Below, piece by piece: positions 25,290 through 38,789 of a stretch of DNA of 64,000 bases. The stretch is from Ligula intestinalis (Eukaryota; Platyhelminthes; Cestoda; Diphyllobothriidea; Diphyllobothriidae). The stretch is taken from positions 49,258,400-49,322,399 of the forward strand of contig JAYGXS010000005.1 in assembly GCA_036362985.1 (NCBI GenBank), in the 5' to 3' direction. Each line of letters opens with the position of its first letter. Position 1 is the stretch's first letter. The translations under genes were made by a program, and so were the position numbers. The notes below the pieces were generated by a model. The model saw nothing but the letters and a program-made list of their open reading frames with translations, made no database searches and was not told the origin of the DNA.

Positions 25290-26000
25290 AAATATTTCAT
25301 TTTGATGAAAAATACTCGGTTCTGAAAATAGAAGTGAGCTATTTCATGCATAGTCAAATTCCATCATTTATCTTCAGGCAAGTGTAACAACTTTTCAAAT
25401 TTCTCCATTGTCATTTGAACACTACCTTTTAAAAAATAAACATGCACAGATATTCGTTAGAGCTTTTCAACGAAACAACTAATTATAGAAAGTCTTTTTC
25501 TTTAGAATAATAATATCAGACTTCTTTTGCGGACGTTCATTTTGCCTTACAATGTGTTTTGCTGTTTGGAGGTATTTCAAAATATGACGCACATAGCCAT
25601 CTCTACACGAACTTATATCCAAAAGCCCATTATTTCTCTGTATATTTATAACATAAGGGATCTTATTTTAAATGTGTTGACATTAATATCGAACCGAATC
25701 TGTGTTGATGGATAAAGGTTTGAAAACACGGCCAACTCTCGAACTTTTTTCGGAATTTAAAGTTCAATCTTTAAGTAGTTTCAATTTAATGATGGCAATA
25801 TGGTTAAAATAGAATGTCTCGGGAAAAGTTATTTCGTTATAAAAATGTAGCAAGGTTATTCATTTAACTTAAGGAAAAATTTTAATTTATTTTTCTAATT
25901 TGTGGCTTTTTTACGTCTGAAGAAATCGAGTGTCATAGAGAATAAGATTTCCTTAATAAATTAGCATATTTGTTCGCGCAAAATTTGCCCTTTAACTATA
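25290..26000 (-). mobile_element. 1.56-kb TIR family, partial inverted copy
   Basis: Read on the minus strand this follows the 51540-53096 element: ACGTAAAAAAGCC-like block (near 25910), TTTGGATATAAGTTCGTG, AGATGGCTATGTGCG, GGACGTTCATT-like, then CCTGAAGATAAA. Both termini are missing. It lies next to inverted-repeat copy 2. Confidence 0.55.
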
Positions 26001-26736
26001 AGCCATGTGACTGCATCCGAGGTTGCATTGCATTTGGCCACGAATTATCCTATTTTGCAGCGAGATGACATGTAGCTACTCAAAACCATCAGAATGTCTG
26101 GGCACTTTGGGCACGTTGTACTCTTTATCTATCCTTGACACTGAAGCTAAAATCGCATCTAATTGAAAATGTGCTCGAGAAAAGGAAGTATAAATCATGC
26201 AGATCACAGATTTAGATTGAGTAAAATGCTTGTTCGAATGGCGAAAATGAGTAATTTCTTTTGTTGGAATTTTGACATCATCTAAATATTTCGTTTAACG
26301 ATTCACATGGGTATTGAAATTATCGATTTCAATTCTTCAAATATTTCCGGCTGTCCTGCATCTACTTTCAGAGAGAGCATGCTTCCTCAAAGCATTTTTC
26401 AGGAAATGATGCATTTCAACGGCGCTTGATTTCAACTTGAAACAAAATAGCAATGCTTTTTTTCATTGGCTTTTTATTTTTTTCTATGGAAGTGTATGTG
26501 TATACGTAATGAAATCGGTGACTGTCTCTGTGTTTGTCTCCGTTATCATTGGTCGCCGGAGTCAGGTTGACACCCCTTGTGCGCCTTCGATGCGCGCATG
26601 TTAGTACCACGATCACTTCGTCGGCACGCGTTCTCGGTCGCCTGTGCGTGTCGGTCTCTACGTCGCTCCCTCATTATACCGTGCGCGTGACGATTCAAGT
26701 GACGCCCGACGTGAAATGCGGATGTGAATACGCCAC
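26001..26736. other. Spacer before the assembly gap
   Basis: AT-rich to about 26500, then GC-rich up to the gap. Open frames that run through the N tract are artefacts. No gene supported. Confidence 0.5.
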
Positions 26737-26851
26737 GGGGGGGGGGGGGGGNNNNNNNNNNNNNNNNNNNNNNNNNNNNNNNNNNNNNNNNNNNNNNNNN
26801 NNNNNNNNNNNNNNNNNNNNNNNNNNNNNNNNNNNNNNNNNNNNNNNNNNN
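26737..26851. other. G15 tract and 100-N assembly gap
   Basis: Fifteen consecutive G at 26737-26751 lead directly into exactly 100 N (26752-26851), the usual placeholder for a gap of unknown size. The homopolymer probably stopped assembly. Distances across this point are not reliable. Confidence 0.95.
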
Positions 26852-27559
26852 TCGTCACTTCCAGGTCGTCGCGGCCGCTTGAAAGGTCACCCCCGCCAAT
26901 GTAGCAAGGGCTATAACCCTCAGGGCGGCCAAGGTCTGCTACAACAAACCTCCCTATGGTGGATCCATCTCTTCTCCTCTCAATCTGTTTTTTATGACAG
27001 AGCATCCCCTCCTGACAATGCTGTTCCGACTCCTCCTTCTCCTCACCGCTGGGATTGAGGCCCACCCGGGGGAGTTCCGGATCCAACAAGGGCTTCTTGC
27101 CTGCCTACCGTGTTTGCACGGCTGCTTCAAATTCACTCACAGTAGACCAAGCCTCCAAACGCTACCGACACCATCTCAAGAGGTCGACACCTTGCGTCCT
27201 CACACCTCCAAACAAAACTTGAGACGATGACCACGGGGTGACATTAATTGTCGGACTAATTCCCCCTCTCACCCCCTCCCCCGACGCCCATTTCGCTGGT
27301 CCCCAATTTTGACTAGAATCTGATGCCTATGATCCCACTCTCTCCCTCTTACCCCTCTGTTACTACTGAATGGGTTGAGCGTATACCCTTGACCTACTAT
27401 CACTTGGACCCCCCCCCTTTTACTTACGCGTAATTTGTGGCGGCCGGTTGAAAGACCAACCCCCTCCCTCCACAGCGATGCGGCTAGCTCTTAGGTTAGG
27501 TTGAATGGCCTACCACATAAATTCCTTCCCTTTCAATCAAATCTTTAAAAACTATCACT
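26852..27559. other. GC- and C-rich segment upstream of the Helitron frame
   Basis: C-rich blocks and short ORFs, with no recognisable protein. It may contain the 5' terminus of the Helitron, but I could not identify a TC 5' end, so the boundary is left open. Confidence 0.4.
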
Positions 27560-30500
27560 ATGGACAACAGTGATGACGTCAGGCATGTTCTGAACACAAA
27601 CAACTCGACAAACGATGCTGGGTTTGTGACTGAAGGTAACGTAAACTTACTTCTTTTCTACCTTATGTTATTCTGTTCAAAATAAAAACCGATTTGTAGG
27701 TTCTACCTCATTAGGTAGAAAAGGAATTAGAGCAGCCGCGAGAACACAAGTTCAGACGAAGGAACAGAAGAGACTTGCCAATGTTAATAGACGTTCGCAA
27801 GAAACACAGGCAGAGAGACGGCTTCGCCTGGAGACTAATGCCATACGTCAGCAATATCGACGCTCCCAAGAAACCGAAGATCGAATGCTGCAAAGAAGAC
27901 ACGAAGACGCGATTCGCCATCAAAGTAACTTCTCCCAAGAAACCGAGGTCCAAACCCTGCGAAGGAGAGAGCTAGGTAGATTAAGAGATTCGCAACGTAG
28001 GCTAAACGAATTACCCAGACGTAGAAGTGCACGTCTGACTATGCAAGCATCACAGAGAGCGGATCAACGCCCAAACGATGCTGGAAACTCCAGTTTGCAA
28101 CTTATTCCCATGCGGTTTGGCGACTCTGGCCCGTCGGTCGCTTCCATAAATGCTCAAGTGTGGGACAAAGCCTCACTCAATTACAACCCAAGTCTTGGTT
28201 ATGCGGAAGATGTAAATTTTTCCATTGGGAAGATGGTAGAAGGTTGCGGACATTGTCAGGCGAAAAAATGGACTGGTGAGATGATCGGCATGTGCTGTTC
28301 CAACGGCAAAGTTTTACTGAATAACTTCCCCCCCACCACCAGAAATACTTCAAACATTGCTTGCTGGTAATACCGATGACTCGAAGAATTCTCTTTGTAA
28401 TATAAGAAAAAACAACGGTGCGTTTCAAATGACCTGCTTTGGCGCCAACGTTGTTCGTGAGGTTGGATTTATGCCTACCTTTAAGGTGGAAGGCCAGGTT
28501 TGCCACCGGATTGGATCGTTACTACCTCCTCCTGATGGTGAGCCGAAATTTCTACAAATATACTTCGTAGAAGATATCAACCAGCAAGTTCAAAGCCGAT
28601 CCCGAGTGTACCTAGGCTTAAAGCATCATATAATACTGCCCCTTCAAGACATGCTACACCAGCGCAACAGCTACGTTAACAGTTTCAAGTCCGCCCTGGA
28701 GAATCACGCTTCCATTGACTTAACTATTGTCATAGATGCTGATAAACGTCCTCATGGAGAACACCAACGAAGATTTAATGCTCCCGCATGCAACGAGGTG
28801 GCCGTCATTGTGTCAGAAACACAGCACGCCAACAAGGATATTGTCTTGAGAAGGAAGGACGATAGGTTGCAAAGAATATATGATACACACTGTTCATACG
28901 AAGCCTTATAATACCCTCTCATGCATGTTAATGGTGAAGATGGTTATCGTTTCGGTATACGCCAAATTGGCACCCGTAAAACAGTAATTTGTAAAGCCTT
29001 CTACTCATATCACTAAATGATTCGGGAACGAACTTTTAACCTACTTGGTAAATTCAAATAACTGTTCCTGCAACTTGCTGTTGATATGTTTGCCCAAATG
29101 GAAACAGAACGCCTTTGCTATTTCCGCACACAGCAGAAAGAACTTGGTGTGGACAACTACATCCACCTTAGAGACGATGTCTTTTCTGATGTTGGTAATG
29201 GTGCTGGTCGTGGTCAACTTTTCATCTTGCCGTTTAGCCACACTGGGTCTCCTCGCTACATGCGTGAGAAAACCCAAGATGCGTTGGTTTACGTTAGGCA
29301 TTATGGTCGCCCGGACCTATTCATTACGTTTACCTGCAACCCATCGTGGCCTGAAATTACTAATGAGTTGTTCCTCGGTCAAAAGCCACAGGATCGCCAT
29401 GATTTGTCCACGCAGGTATTCCAGCTTAAGTTGAAAACCATGATGAGACATCACAAAATTCACAATTTTTGGTGATGTTCAGTGTCACATGTACACTGTT
29501 GAGTGGTTAAAGAGAGGATTGCCCCACGCTCACATTTTGGTTTGGCTGAAGAAAAAATTGCACTCTTTCGATGTCGACAAATTTATATGCGCAGAGTTGC
29601 CGGACCAATCCGTTGACCCTGTCCTGTTTGAAACGATCAAAACTCAAATGGTGTATGGCCCATGCGGTCAGATAAATCCTAACAGCCCTTGCATGAAGGA
29701 TGGGAAATGAACCAAGAGATATTTCAAGCGATTTCTAGATGCAACTCAGACTGATGGGGATGGTAACCCTCTCTATAGAAGGCGACAACTTGAGATTGGC
29801 GGATTCGAAGCAGTTATCTATGAAAGGCGAACCGGTGGTGTGGTATTTGATAACCGTTGGATTGTACCGTATTGCCCCTTACTGTCAAAAGTATTCAACG
29901 CCCACATCAACGTTGAATTTTGCAACTCAGCGAAGTCCATTCAGTACGTCTGCAAGTACATCAACAAAGGATCAGATGCGACCATGTACTCCCCAACCAC
30001 CGTAATAACAATGCTGAGATTACCCAGTATGAAATGGGCAGATACATCAGCAGCAATGAGGCATTCTGGAGAATCTTTGGTTTTGATATAGATAACCATT
30101 TTCCGGCCATTGAACACTTAAGCGTACACCTGGAAAATGGCCAACGGATTTACTTTACGGAAAGATTCCTCTTGGATCAGCTTCCGAATACTAAAGATAC
30201 AACTTTGACGGCTTTCTTAAAATTTTGCCAGCAAGATTTGTTTGCTCAGACACTTTTTTATATTCAGGTCCCCTCACACTACACATGGAATCGAAACAAG
30301 TGGGTCCGACGAAAGGTAGGTATTCCAGTTGACGGACATCCGGGCATCAAGTATGATGTGAAAATGGGCAGAATTTACACTGTTTACCCCTCTCAACAAG
30401 AATGCTTCTACTTACGAATGCTGCTCCATGAAGTAAAAGGTCCAACATCGTTTGAAGATCTAAGGACGATTGATGGTTTTCTGTGTTCTACCTACAGAGA

Positions 30501-32290
30501 AGCCTATGCGAGGCGTGGTCTGCTTCAAGATGATAATCAGTGGAAGAACACCAATTCTGAAGCTGTCGTTGCTAACGCTCCTTTTCAATTACGACGACTG
30601 CTTGCGTTGTTGATCAGAAGTTGTGAGTTAAACTACCCCCATGATCTATATTTAAAGTACAGAAATGATGTGTCGGAAGACTACCGACATCCACTACAGT
30701 TGAAAAATGCCCATGTTCCCGTAGACTTCAATGCCGCCATCTACAACATGGCACTCATTCACATTGAAAAGACCTTGGTTGAAATGGGTGGAGCGCAACT
30801 TGAAAGGTATGGATTTCCTCCTTTTGACAGGAGCATTGGGAATCTGCTTCCAACTGAAATTCAGTGGAAACTTTGCTATAATATTACCGAGCTGGCAGCA
30901 TACGAGGCTCTTTAAAAACCAAGGATGCTGGTCGATCAACTTCACGCATTCAACACTATTATTGACAGTGTCCATACCCGCAGTAATGGCGACCACGTTT
31001 TCTTTTTGCATGCGCCCGGTGGAACTAGCAAAACGTTCGTCCTTCAGCTGCTTTTGGCTGAGCTGCGCAAAGAAAGCAAAATTGTTTTGGCTGTTGCATC
31101 GGCTGGTATCGCAGCGACGTTACTTCCCGGTGGTCGAACTGCTCACAGTACCTTCAAGCTTCCTTTAAGGTTACCTGATGATGGCACCGCAACATGCCAC
31201 GTAAGCAGAGGTAGTGGATCATCTGAATGGTTGAAACGATGCTCAGCTATAATTTGGGACGAGTGTACCATGGCCAACATAAATGCACTGGAAGCGGTAG
31301 ATAGAACGCTGCGCGATGGCACAGGAAAAACATTCCGTTTGGTGGCATCACAATGGTTTTATCTGGTGATTTCCGCCAGACCCTACCGGTGATTCAAAGG
31401 GGCACCAGGGGTGACCAGGTAAAATTATGCCGAAAATATTCACCGCTATAGTCAACGGTGAAGACATTAAAAGTCACGACCAATATGAAAGTTCTCCTGC
31501 ACAATGCCCATGAAAACGACGGATTCTCCACCTACATCTTGAAGGTGGGCAAAGGAAAAATTGACAGCGATGCTACCGGAAACATCCTTATTAGTTTGGT
31601 TGCAAATTTGCTGGGAAGTGACAAAGATCTTAGAGACAAACTTTTCCTGATCTCTAAAATAACTTTACCGACGCAGAATGGCTATGCGAACGAGGAATTC
31701 TCGCTCCAACCAACAAATTCGTCAATTCTATTAACGACAGAATTAGCCGTCTTCTTCCAGGTGAGGAAAAACTGTACAAATCATTCGATAGGACGGTTGA
31801 TCCTTCCGACTGTGTTACTTATCCAGTTGAGTTCCTAAACAGCTTGGAAATATCTGGCGTTCCATCGCACAAACTAGTTCTGAAGGTTGGCACGCCAATT
31901 ATGCTGATGAGAAATATTGATGCACCGCGGCTATGCAATGACACTAGGCTAATTTTCAAGCGACTGATGTCATAACTTATAGAGTCCACAATTATCACTG
32001 GTTTTGCAACAGAGGAGACTGCTGATATCCCCCGCATTCCTTTCGTGCCATCTGACACTTCGCTTACTTTCCGACGACTTCGATTTCCCGTGAAGGTTTG
32101 CGTCGCCATGTCCATCAACAAGCCCCAAGTTCAAACCTTCGGGGTGGCTGGAATTCAACTGGAAGAATCGTGCTTTTCCCACGGTCAGCTCTACTTTGTG
32201 ATAACTCCGGTTGGCTCAAAAACCAATTTGTACGTATTCGCACCCAATGGCGATACGAGAAATGTCTTTTACCCAGAAGCGTTAGTCTGA
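27560..32290 (+). pseudogene. Helitron Rep-helicase pseudogene
   Basis: Exon 27560-27635, intron 27636-27699 (64 nt, GTAACG...TTGTAG, phase 1), then the main exon. Order: three degenerate basic repeats with SQET (27795-27960); cysteine motif CGHCQAKKWTGEMIGMCC (28244-28297); Helitron N-domain; Rep with HUH motif HAH (29525-29533) and paired tyrosines YVCKY (29945-29959); SF1/Pif1-like helicase from about 30925 with Walker B IIWDEC and the C-terminal FSHGQLY block. Stops lie at 28909, 29014, 29059, 29708, 30913, 31449 and 31973. The frame changes near 28330 (in a C7 run), 29465, 30005, 31335 and 31655. Walker A reads GGTSKT at 31018-31035, with Ser for the essential Gly, and the SQGQ motif has become PQVQ. 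Clearly dead; family assignment is secure. Confidence 0.93.
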
Positions 32291-33152
32291 CGAATCTACC
32301 TTCCATCTCCTTACGGTGCGAATTGATCCTTATTTCCTGCCTTCTCATGGTCCCGTATTTCTCACTATTGTTTAATTTCAAAATTCTGCTTTCTTAATGC
32401 CCACATTTACCACTTTCCGCCGAATACATACTTATTTACTCGCTCATATTTTAATGCCACCTGTGGACACGTTTGTGATGCAGTTGACCAAGCATGAAAA
32501 AAGATGTTCTTTGTAATGATGCTAGACAAATTACATTGCCACTTGGCAGCAAGTAAGGTTTGCCACCAAACGTCTCTGGCAGAAATTTCCTTTAATAACC
32601 ATACGGCTCACTACTTTTCAGTACTTCGTTTGCTTAGAATGACTGCTGATGATCGTTTGGCTCCCGTGCTTCGATATCTGGTCGGCAAGCCCGGTAACCA
32701 AAAAGGGTGTAAGATGGGCTCAACTCCAATACTCGGCGATTTTCTCGTGCCCATTGCGATCTTCCCCTCATGTGAACATTAGGGTATTGATCAACGGCGA
32801 TGGCCTCCTCCTGACATAAATCCAAGGACATCCGATTTACATACACCCGTCGCCGATCCTCCTCCCGGCCACAGCCCCACACTCGATAGTTTTTCTCCGT
32901 AAAATCCCGCAAAATGGCACTCGAAACTTGACTAATGGAAAATGCCTAAGGAGTTATTTTACTGTCTTCCCCTACCCAACGCTGATCCATTTCTGGCAGC
33001 GCCACAGGTTCTGCATCATAACTATGTACAGAGAGGGAGTTCAAAGGTATTTACCTATGTTTTTCCCAAATAAAGCTGAAATTAGCTGGACATAATCATT
33101 TAAAGAACTTCTCATATGCAGTTTGCCTACCTAAGGATCAACAACATGTAAG

Positions 33153-33185
33153 GAAGCCCAAGGCGAAGCCGGGCTTCTGCGCTAG
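33153..33185 (+). other. Helitron 3' terminal hairpin and CTAG end
   Basis: GAAGCCC (33153-33159) pairs with GGGCTTC (33171-33177). Inside, GGC/GCC closes on a GAA loop, with a two-base AA bulge. The motif CTAG follows at 33182-33185. This is the classical Helitron 3' signal and sets the downstream boundary of the element. Confidence 0.8.
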
Positions 33186-36100
33186 CTATTACTAAAGCCT
33201 CAATCAAAGGTCAGAAAATAAATTTGAAAAATTACGCTCAAGTAATTTATAGCAATGGCACGAAGGAAAACCTCTTCCTCATCATCTTTTTTCCGTCATA
33301 TAAGTAGTCTTTTCAAAGTATCATGCTTGATTTTTTACGCGCCTTACTTCCTCGTATAATTAAGAACAAATGTTCACATCTCCTCGGAATACTCAACTTA
33401 AACTCCTGTTAGGACTTACGTGTTCACGAGCAATATGTAACCGATAACTGCTACAGATTGACACGAAGAACAATTTATGGCCATTTTCGATTAGCTTACG
33501 CAATTTTCAGATCCTCGATCAGAGTACAGACAACAATTTGATCTAATAGCTAAATCTGGACAAAATCACAGACATGTAACTCCTCTTACTCGCTAGCCGC
33601 CAATGGTATCTTTTGAAACTTGGGCTAACTGAAGGTAGTTCTGTGATTATCGGAAGGAACTGTTTAAGAGGGAAAATGTTTTCATTGTAAACTTGAATTC
33701 CTATCGACGGGGCAATGCATGAAATGCTGTTTCAGATGCTTCCCGAGATCAAAAGCAAAATAAGTAAGAAAATTAAGATGCTTTTTACACGGACAAAAAT
33801 TTGGCTTTTTTCGCTATTAGAAATTAAGCTGTCAGTCATAGAGATGTTTTGCGATAGCCTTTGTTGCCTTTAAAAGCACAAAACTGATCAAATGGCTGAT
33901 AATTTACGAAAGGTTATGAATGAATGCCTGATACAGCATAACTTAAAGTAATGGAGGGGTGGAAATAGAAGCCTAATTAAAGCTTATACACAGTAGTTTA
34001 CAAATCTGACGGGAGGTTGGAGATTGGAGGATAAAACACACATTTGAGGTTGTTTATTTAGTCCATTGGGTTAATTTGAGGCGCAAAATAATGTTTACTT
34101 GAGTAGAATTCCGTTCAGATCAGTATACTGGGATAAAATCGAGGCAAAAATGAGCAAAATCCGGCGTTTCTTGATATCCGACGAATTTCTTACGCTATTA
34201 AACGTTGCCAAAAAGAACTTCTTGTGTGTGTATGTTGCACTATAAAAGACCATTCACGAAGAGCAAGAACCGTTTAATTACATCTTTTCACAAAACGGAA
34301 AATCTTGTTTGGCGTCCTTGATATTGAGGTTAACGTTATGAGATAGCGCAATATGTTTAGAAAACGAAGAGATAAAATTATTTTAAACAATCCTTTTTTC
34401 CAAATCTGCCAAGTTTTGTGGCATACAATTAAAAAACAAACTTTTAAGGTTGTTACTTCCTATACCTGAATTAAAAATGTATATTAATATTTGAAGGGCT
34501 GCAGGCAATAAATGCGAATGAGGACTTTATTGGTAGATAGTAACTTAATTGATTGCACAGTTAGTTTAAAGTTGAAGGCAGTCAACATAACACACAGTTG
34601 AGTGAGTCATCGCTGGATATTGCGATACAGTTTTCCCAAAAATCACCATTCCTTTTATTGCCACTCTGCTCTGCATTTGTTATTAAAGAACTAAGCCTAA
34701 ACGAATCCAAATATACTGAAAACTGTTCCAATTAAAATATAAGCGTCAGTCTTTCATTCATAACAGAAAATCTGTTCATAACTTTTAAGGAAATCAATAA
34801 GCTGGTCGCATTCTGATTTTGAATTGATCTTCAAAGAAAAAATTAAAGTTTGCAGACACGTAACGCCAAAATATACAACTAAATCTATTTTTTACAAAGT
34901 AGCTATTGATGGTCAATTGTAAGATCAGTTTTAGGCATATTTATGCGCGACTTTTGTTGCGGACCTTCGTTTTTCTCGCCAATGAGTTGACATAGTTGGG
35001 TGGTTCTGAAACCATGGGACCCACCGATAGCTGCATAAGAAAAACATGTCCAAAAGATCATTACTGAAGTAAATACTTTAAATATTTATCTTATTTTGAA
35101 GATTTTGGTCAGAAAGTAGAATAAAATCATTATTTATGGTCATTCGACTGAAACCAAGGAAAATCGTAAAGTTTTAATTAGCAATTCAAGGAATATGTGA
35201 ACTTCTTATTAATGGAAATATTAAAATAATTACAACCAATGTAGTGGAAGTCAATTACTCTTTGTATACAAAAAAAGTTACGTCAACAATTGTACCTGAA
35301 AATGCAATTTAAATTTATAAATCACTGACCGGCATGTCTGCAAATAAGCTTAAGAAATATATAACCCTGTGATCTCTTGATGGGGCATATCAAGCGAAAA
35401 CGTGGTTTCCTTAGTCTAACGTAACTCAAGCGAAGCATAACCGAAAGAAACAACTAGCAGTTCTCGTGAAAGCGTGCTAAAAAAATACTCGAACTTTGGG
35501 CTGTTCGGTAACAGCCATACATTAAATGGCACGCAATATGGAAGCATATGTATCCAAAAACTTGACAAAATGATTATTTTCCAACGTAATTTTACTTGTG
35601 CAGCTTTATTTACTCAGTGGTTTTACATGAACAGGCTTCCTTTACATGTAAAACTTAAGTTTTCTTAGTACGCCCGATTTCCATTTTTCGAAATTTTCCA
35701 CTTCGTTAAAACTTTATATTCCTTCATAAATCACAATATGCTCTACTATGAAGAACAATCATTACTTTATTGCTGTAAGGCCTTGGGGCCGCAACTTAGG
35801 CTGCGTTTGAGTGAGAGGGAGTTACTTGTGAAAATCGTTGGATTTCACGAGTAAGGTAACCTACCGTACCAATCTTGTAAAGTTGCCATGGGAATGTGGT
35901 ATTTGCAACGGCCAAAAATATTTTGAAGACGCTCATAGTAGGTTGATAAGAATGCTGTCAGTGTGTTGCTTAAGCTACTGATCCCCGCACTGATTGGAAA
36001 AAGAAACTAGCTGTTAGGCAGCCATTGCTTAATGTCTCTGAAAAATTTGTCGTTATTTAAGATCCTCTTTAGAGAAGGCAAAGTAGTGACTTCGACATTT

Positions 36101-36229
36101 ATTCCCACGATCATTTCAATGGTACATTACGTACCGCGTTTCTTGCAAAATTTAAGGATTTGCAAAGGATTGATAACCAGTCGCAAAACGACATCAAATA
36201 GGTTTTCAATGCGAAGTAACATGCAGCCA
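33186..36229. other. AT-rich spacer, no gene seen
   Basis: No coding or RNA feature recognised. Around 34940-34985 a short stretch (GACTTTTGTTGCGGACCTTCG) resembles an internal block of the 1.56-kb TIR family in reverse orientation, but it is too short to annotate. Confidence 0.5.
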
Positions 36230-36420
36230 AATCTTAAGTCATTTCAGTCACGTCATGATGCCGGCATTTTTAAGGAGCTTCCTTCTTACCGCATTTAGAA
36301 AGTTTATTCTGTCAAAATGGCTAATCAATTGGTATGAATTCATTTAATTGATTGTGACTGCCTTCATAAATGCACATGTATCTTACGAAAGCATGCATAG
36401 AACCGGTCTTTCTTTGAAAG
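36230..36420. mobile_element. Fragment of the long-inverted-repeat element
   Basis: Matches the left arm of the 13215-14202 element: GAGCTTCCTTCT, ATTGTGACTGCCTTCATAAAT and the downstream TTTCTTTGAAAG block, in that order. The opposite arm is absent. Confidence 0.5.
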
Positions 36421-38789
36421 TGTTATGCTCAAAGCAAGTCAACACTCAATTTGAGATTGTTACTTCCACGTTTATTGCCGGCATAAATAGAAGTGACAGA
36501 ATAGTATGATGAAGAGCATGGTATGGTTAAGATGAATGGAGTTATCCACGTAGGTGGCCGTTGGCTCCGTAAATAGTAACTGGCTTGTATTATTCATCGG
36601 AAAATTAAGTTTTCCACAAACTTAACTGACTGAAGGCCTGGCAGGTGGGTTGAATGATTATAAACAGTAAGATTTAAAGATCTTATAGGATTGATAAAAT
36701 GCAACCCCTTTTGTTGTGAATTTCTACAAAATTACTATATGGAGATGCTGAAAGTAGCACTGATCTCGTTGTACTAGAACACAAAACATTGTTAGTCGAA
36801 ACTGCGTGCGGCACATATCTATTGGACCAAAAATTTAGAAAAGTGCCTTTTGCGAGCAGGGTTCATTTGCGTGAATTCAATATGCTTCACTTCGATTAGC
36901 CTTTCTGCTTCTAGTCACCCTTTTATCTCTATCCCCTTCACACAGAAGATTGTAAGCAGTTTCGGTGCAGAGGATAATTTATGCTGCCAACCGTACTTCA
37001 ACTACAATGATTTTTGTATAAGATATGATGAAAAAAATAGTCAGAAATTGGCAAAAATTTCCGCTTTTTATGGATAATATCAGCAGATTCGGTGAGACAT
37101 GAGAATGGAAAACCCCTAGGTAAACCGAATTAACCTTGGGCAACATTTTAGGAACGGAAAATATTTCTGTGGTCTTAACGAACACACCATTACCTGAACG
37201 CACCCTAATCTCTCCGTTAATTAGTACAAATCGCTCTCAAACAGAATGGTTGCCATGTATTATGGATGACTCAAACAAAATGTTTCTTTGAAAAAAATTT
37301 TGTTTTCTGACACACCATTAAGTGCTTTAAAGCCAATGAGCCTATTTGAATTTTTGTTTAATTTTGGGAGACCAGCCTATTCACGCTCTTTACTTATTCC
37401 AAGATATCTACTTTTTTACTCTACTGAACGCTTAAAAATTAAATTTTACTGCAGAGTTTTCCAGACGGGCTAATGTTTTTTAGTTACATTAACAGCTGCT
37501 CTATTACTAACCATTCGCTATGAGCTATCAAAAGTCTTGCTTGTTGACATATTTAATGGCTAATCTGAGGATGCAGAATAGATAGTCGGTTTAAAATTAA
37601 TATTACAATACTGAAAACTGCGATGTTTAGCTGAGTGTCTTCAGAGGGGCCTTTTTTAATACACAGTATAATATTATGTTACGGAACCAGCAAAAAATGC
37701 ACCTTGTATGTAGGTACAAACATTATTCCTATCTAGGGAATTTTCCACAAAAGTTATGACCACAGACCATGTTGGCATATATTTCCCTGTCTCCCAAATA
37801 GACAACAATAAGGTTAATACCAGAGGTTATTAAAGACAACAAAACGGCTTAAAGGAAGCGTGATAAGGTACAAATAAATAAGTTTGGTAAAGCACATTGC
37901 ACCTTTCTTTCCCAAATTATAATAAATACTTATGAACAATTATTATCTTCAAATAACCGTGGTATCATCAAAGGCCACCATTTCATTAAAACTCACGTAA
38001 ACATCACAAAACAAATAATTATCTAAACATTGCTTGTAGAATAAGATGGACTCTGACCAGTGTTACTTAATTTAATACGTAATTAACTAATGATGCGCAG
38101 TCAGCCGGTGTCAAATCTTTGCTCATAGAATTGGAACTTTTATACGCCTAAGCAGAATGGTTATCTTTGGCAAAAAATTAAAAGAACAAAAACAACATTT
38201 CTTGATTGTGGCAGAAAGGTTATCAACTTTGACTAAACAAAAGAACAGGTCAAGAAGTGCGTATTTATTAACAAAGTACCCTCAACAAAATACCTAAAAT
38301 ACGACCTATTACGGATCTTTCATTGAACCTTAAGATTATATGCCACAACCCTTCGCAATAGATGTTCATTTGCTTTGGGCAATCAGGTGTCATATCAACA
38401 TGTGTCCATGACTAAGACACAAATCGTCTTCTGCAAAAAGTGGGTGGTTCGGGAAATCACTTTCTAGGAACGTTTTTTTACGAACGGTTTTTATTTTAAA
38501 TGTTTTTATAATAATAAAAGGCAGAAAATATCATTGAAGAAAAACCCATAAAGCATTGAAGAATATTTTTGGAACTGAAGACTCAGCTTAGTTGCCGGAG
38601 ACCCTACAGTAAGTTTTTTAAAAGCAACTGTTTCGTGTTTCGAAGAATATTGTAGCTTTATTTCAGTATGAAAACCACCGACTGGATTCATAACGTGCAG
38701 TTTTATGAGATACCTTATTTCTGTGACTTGTAAAAATTTCTGGACGTTTATCAATAATTGCATACAAGCGCGAACGCATTTACAAAAAA
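36421..38789. other. AT-rich spacer, no gene seen
   Basis: Several 60-100 codon frames occur but none is splice-bounded or recognisable. Confidence 0.5.

Larger units (their letters stand above)
27560..33185 (+). mobile_element. Helitron (autonomous type, decayed)
   Basis: A rolling-circle transposon with the Rep-helicase gene at 27560-32290 and a 3' terminus of the Helitron type: hairpin at 33153-33177 followed eight bases later by CTAG (33182-33185). The base after CTAG is C rather than the usual T. The 5' end was not found and could lie anywhere between the gap and 27560. Multiple stops and frameshifts show that it is no longer autonomous. Confidence 0.9.

Noticed and set aside
26534..27089. 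143- and 174-codon frames crossing the N gap
   Set aside because: Artefacts of translating through unknown bases.
26867..27470. Similar GGCCGCTTGAAAGGTCAC and GGCCGGTTGAAAGACCAA segments suggesting a tandem repeat
   Set aside because: Similarity is limited to about 25 bp and does not extend; probably chance or a shared short motif.
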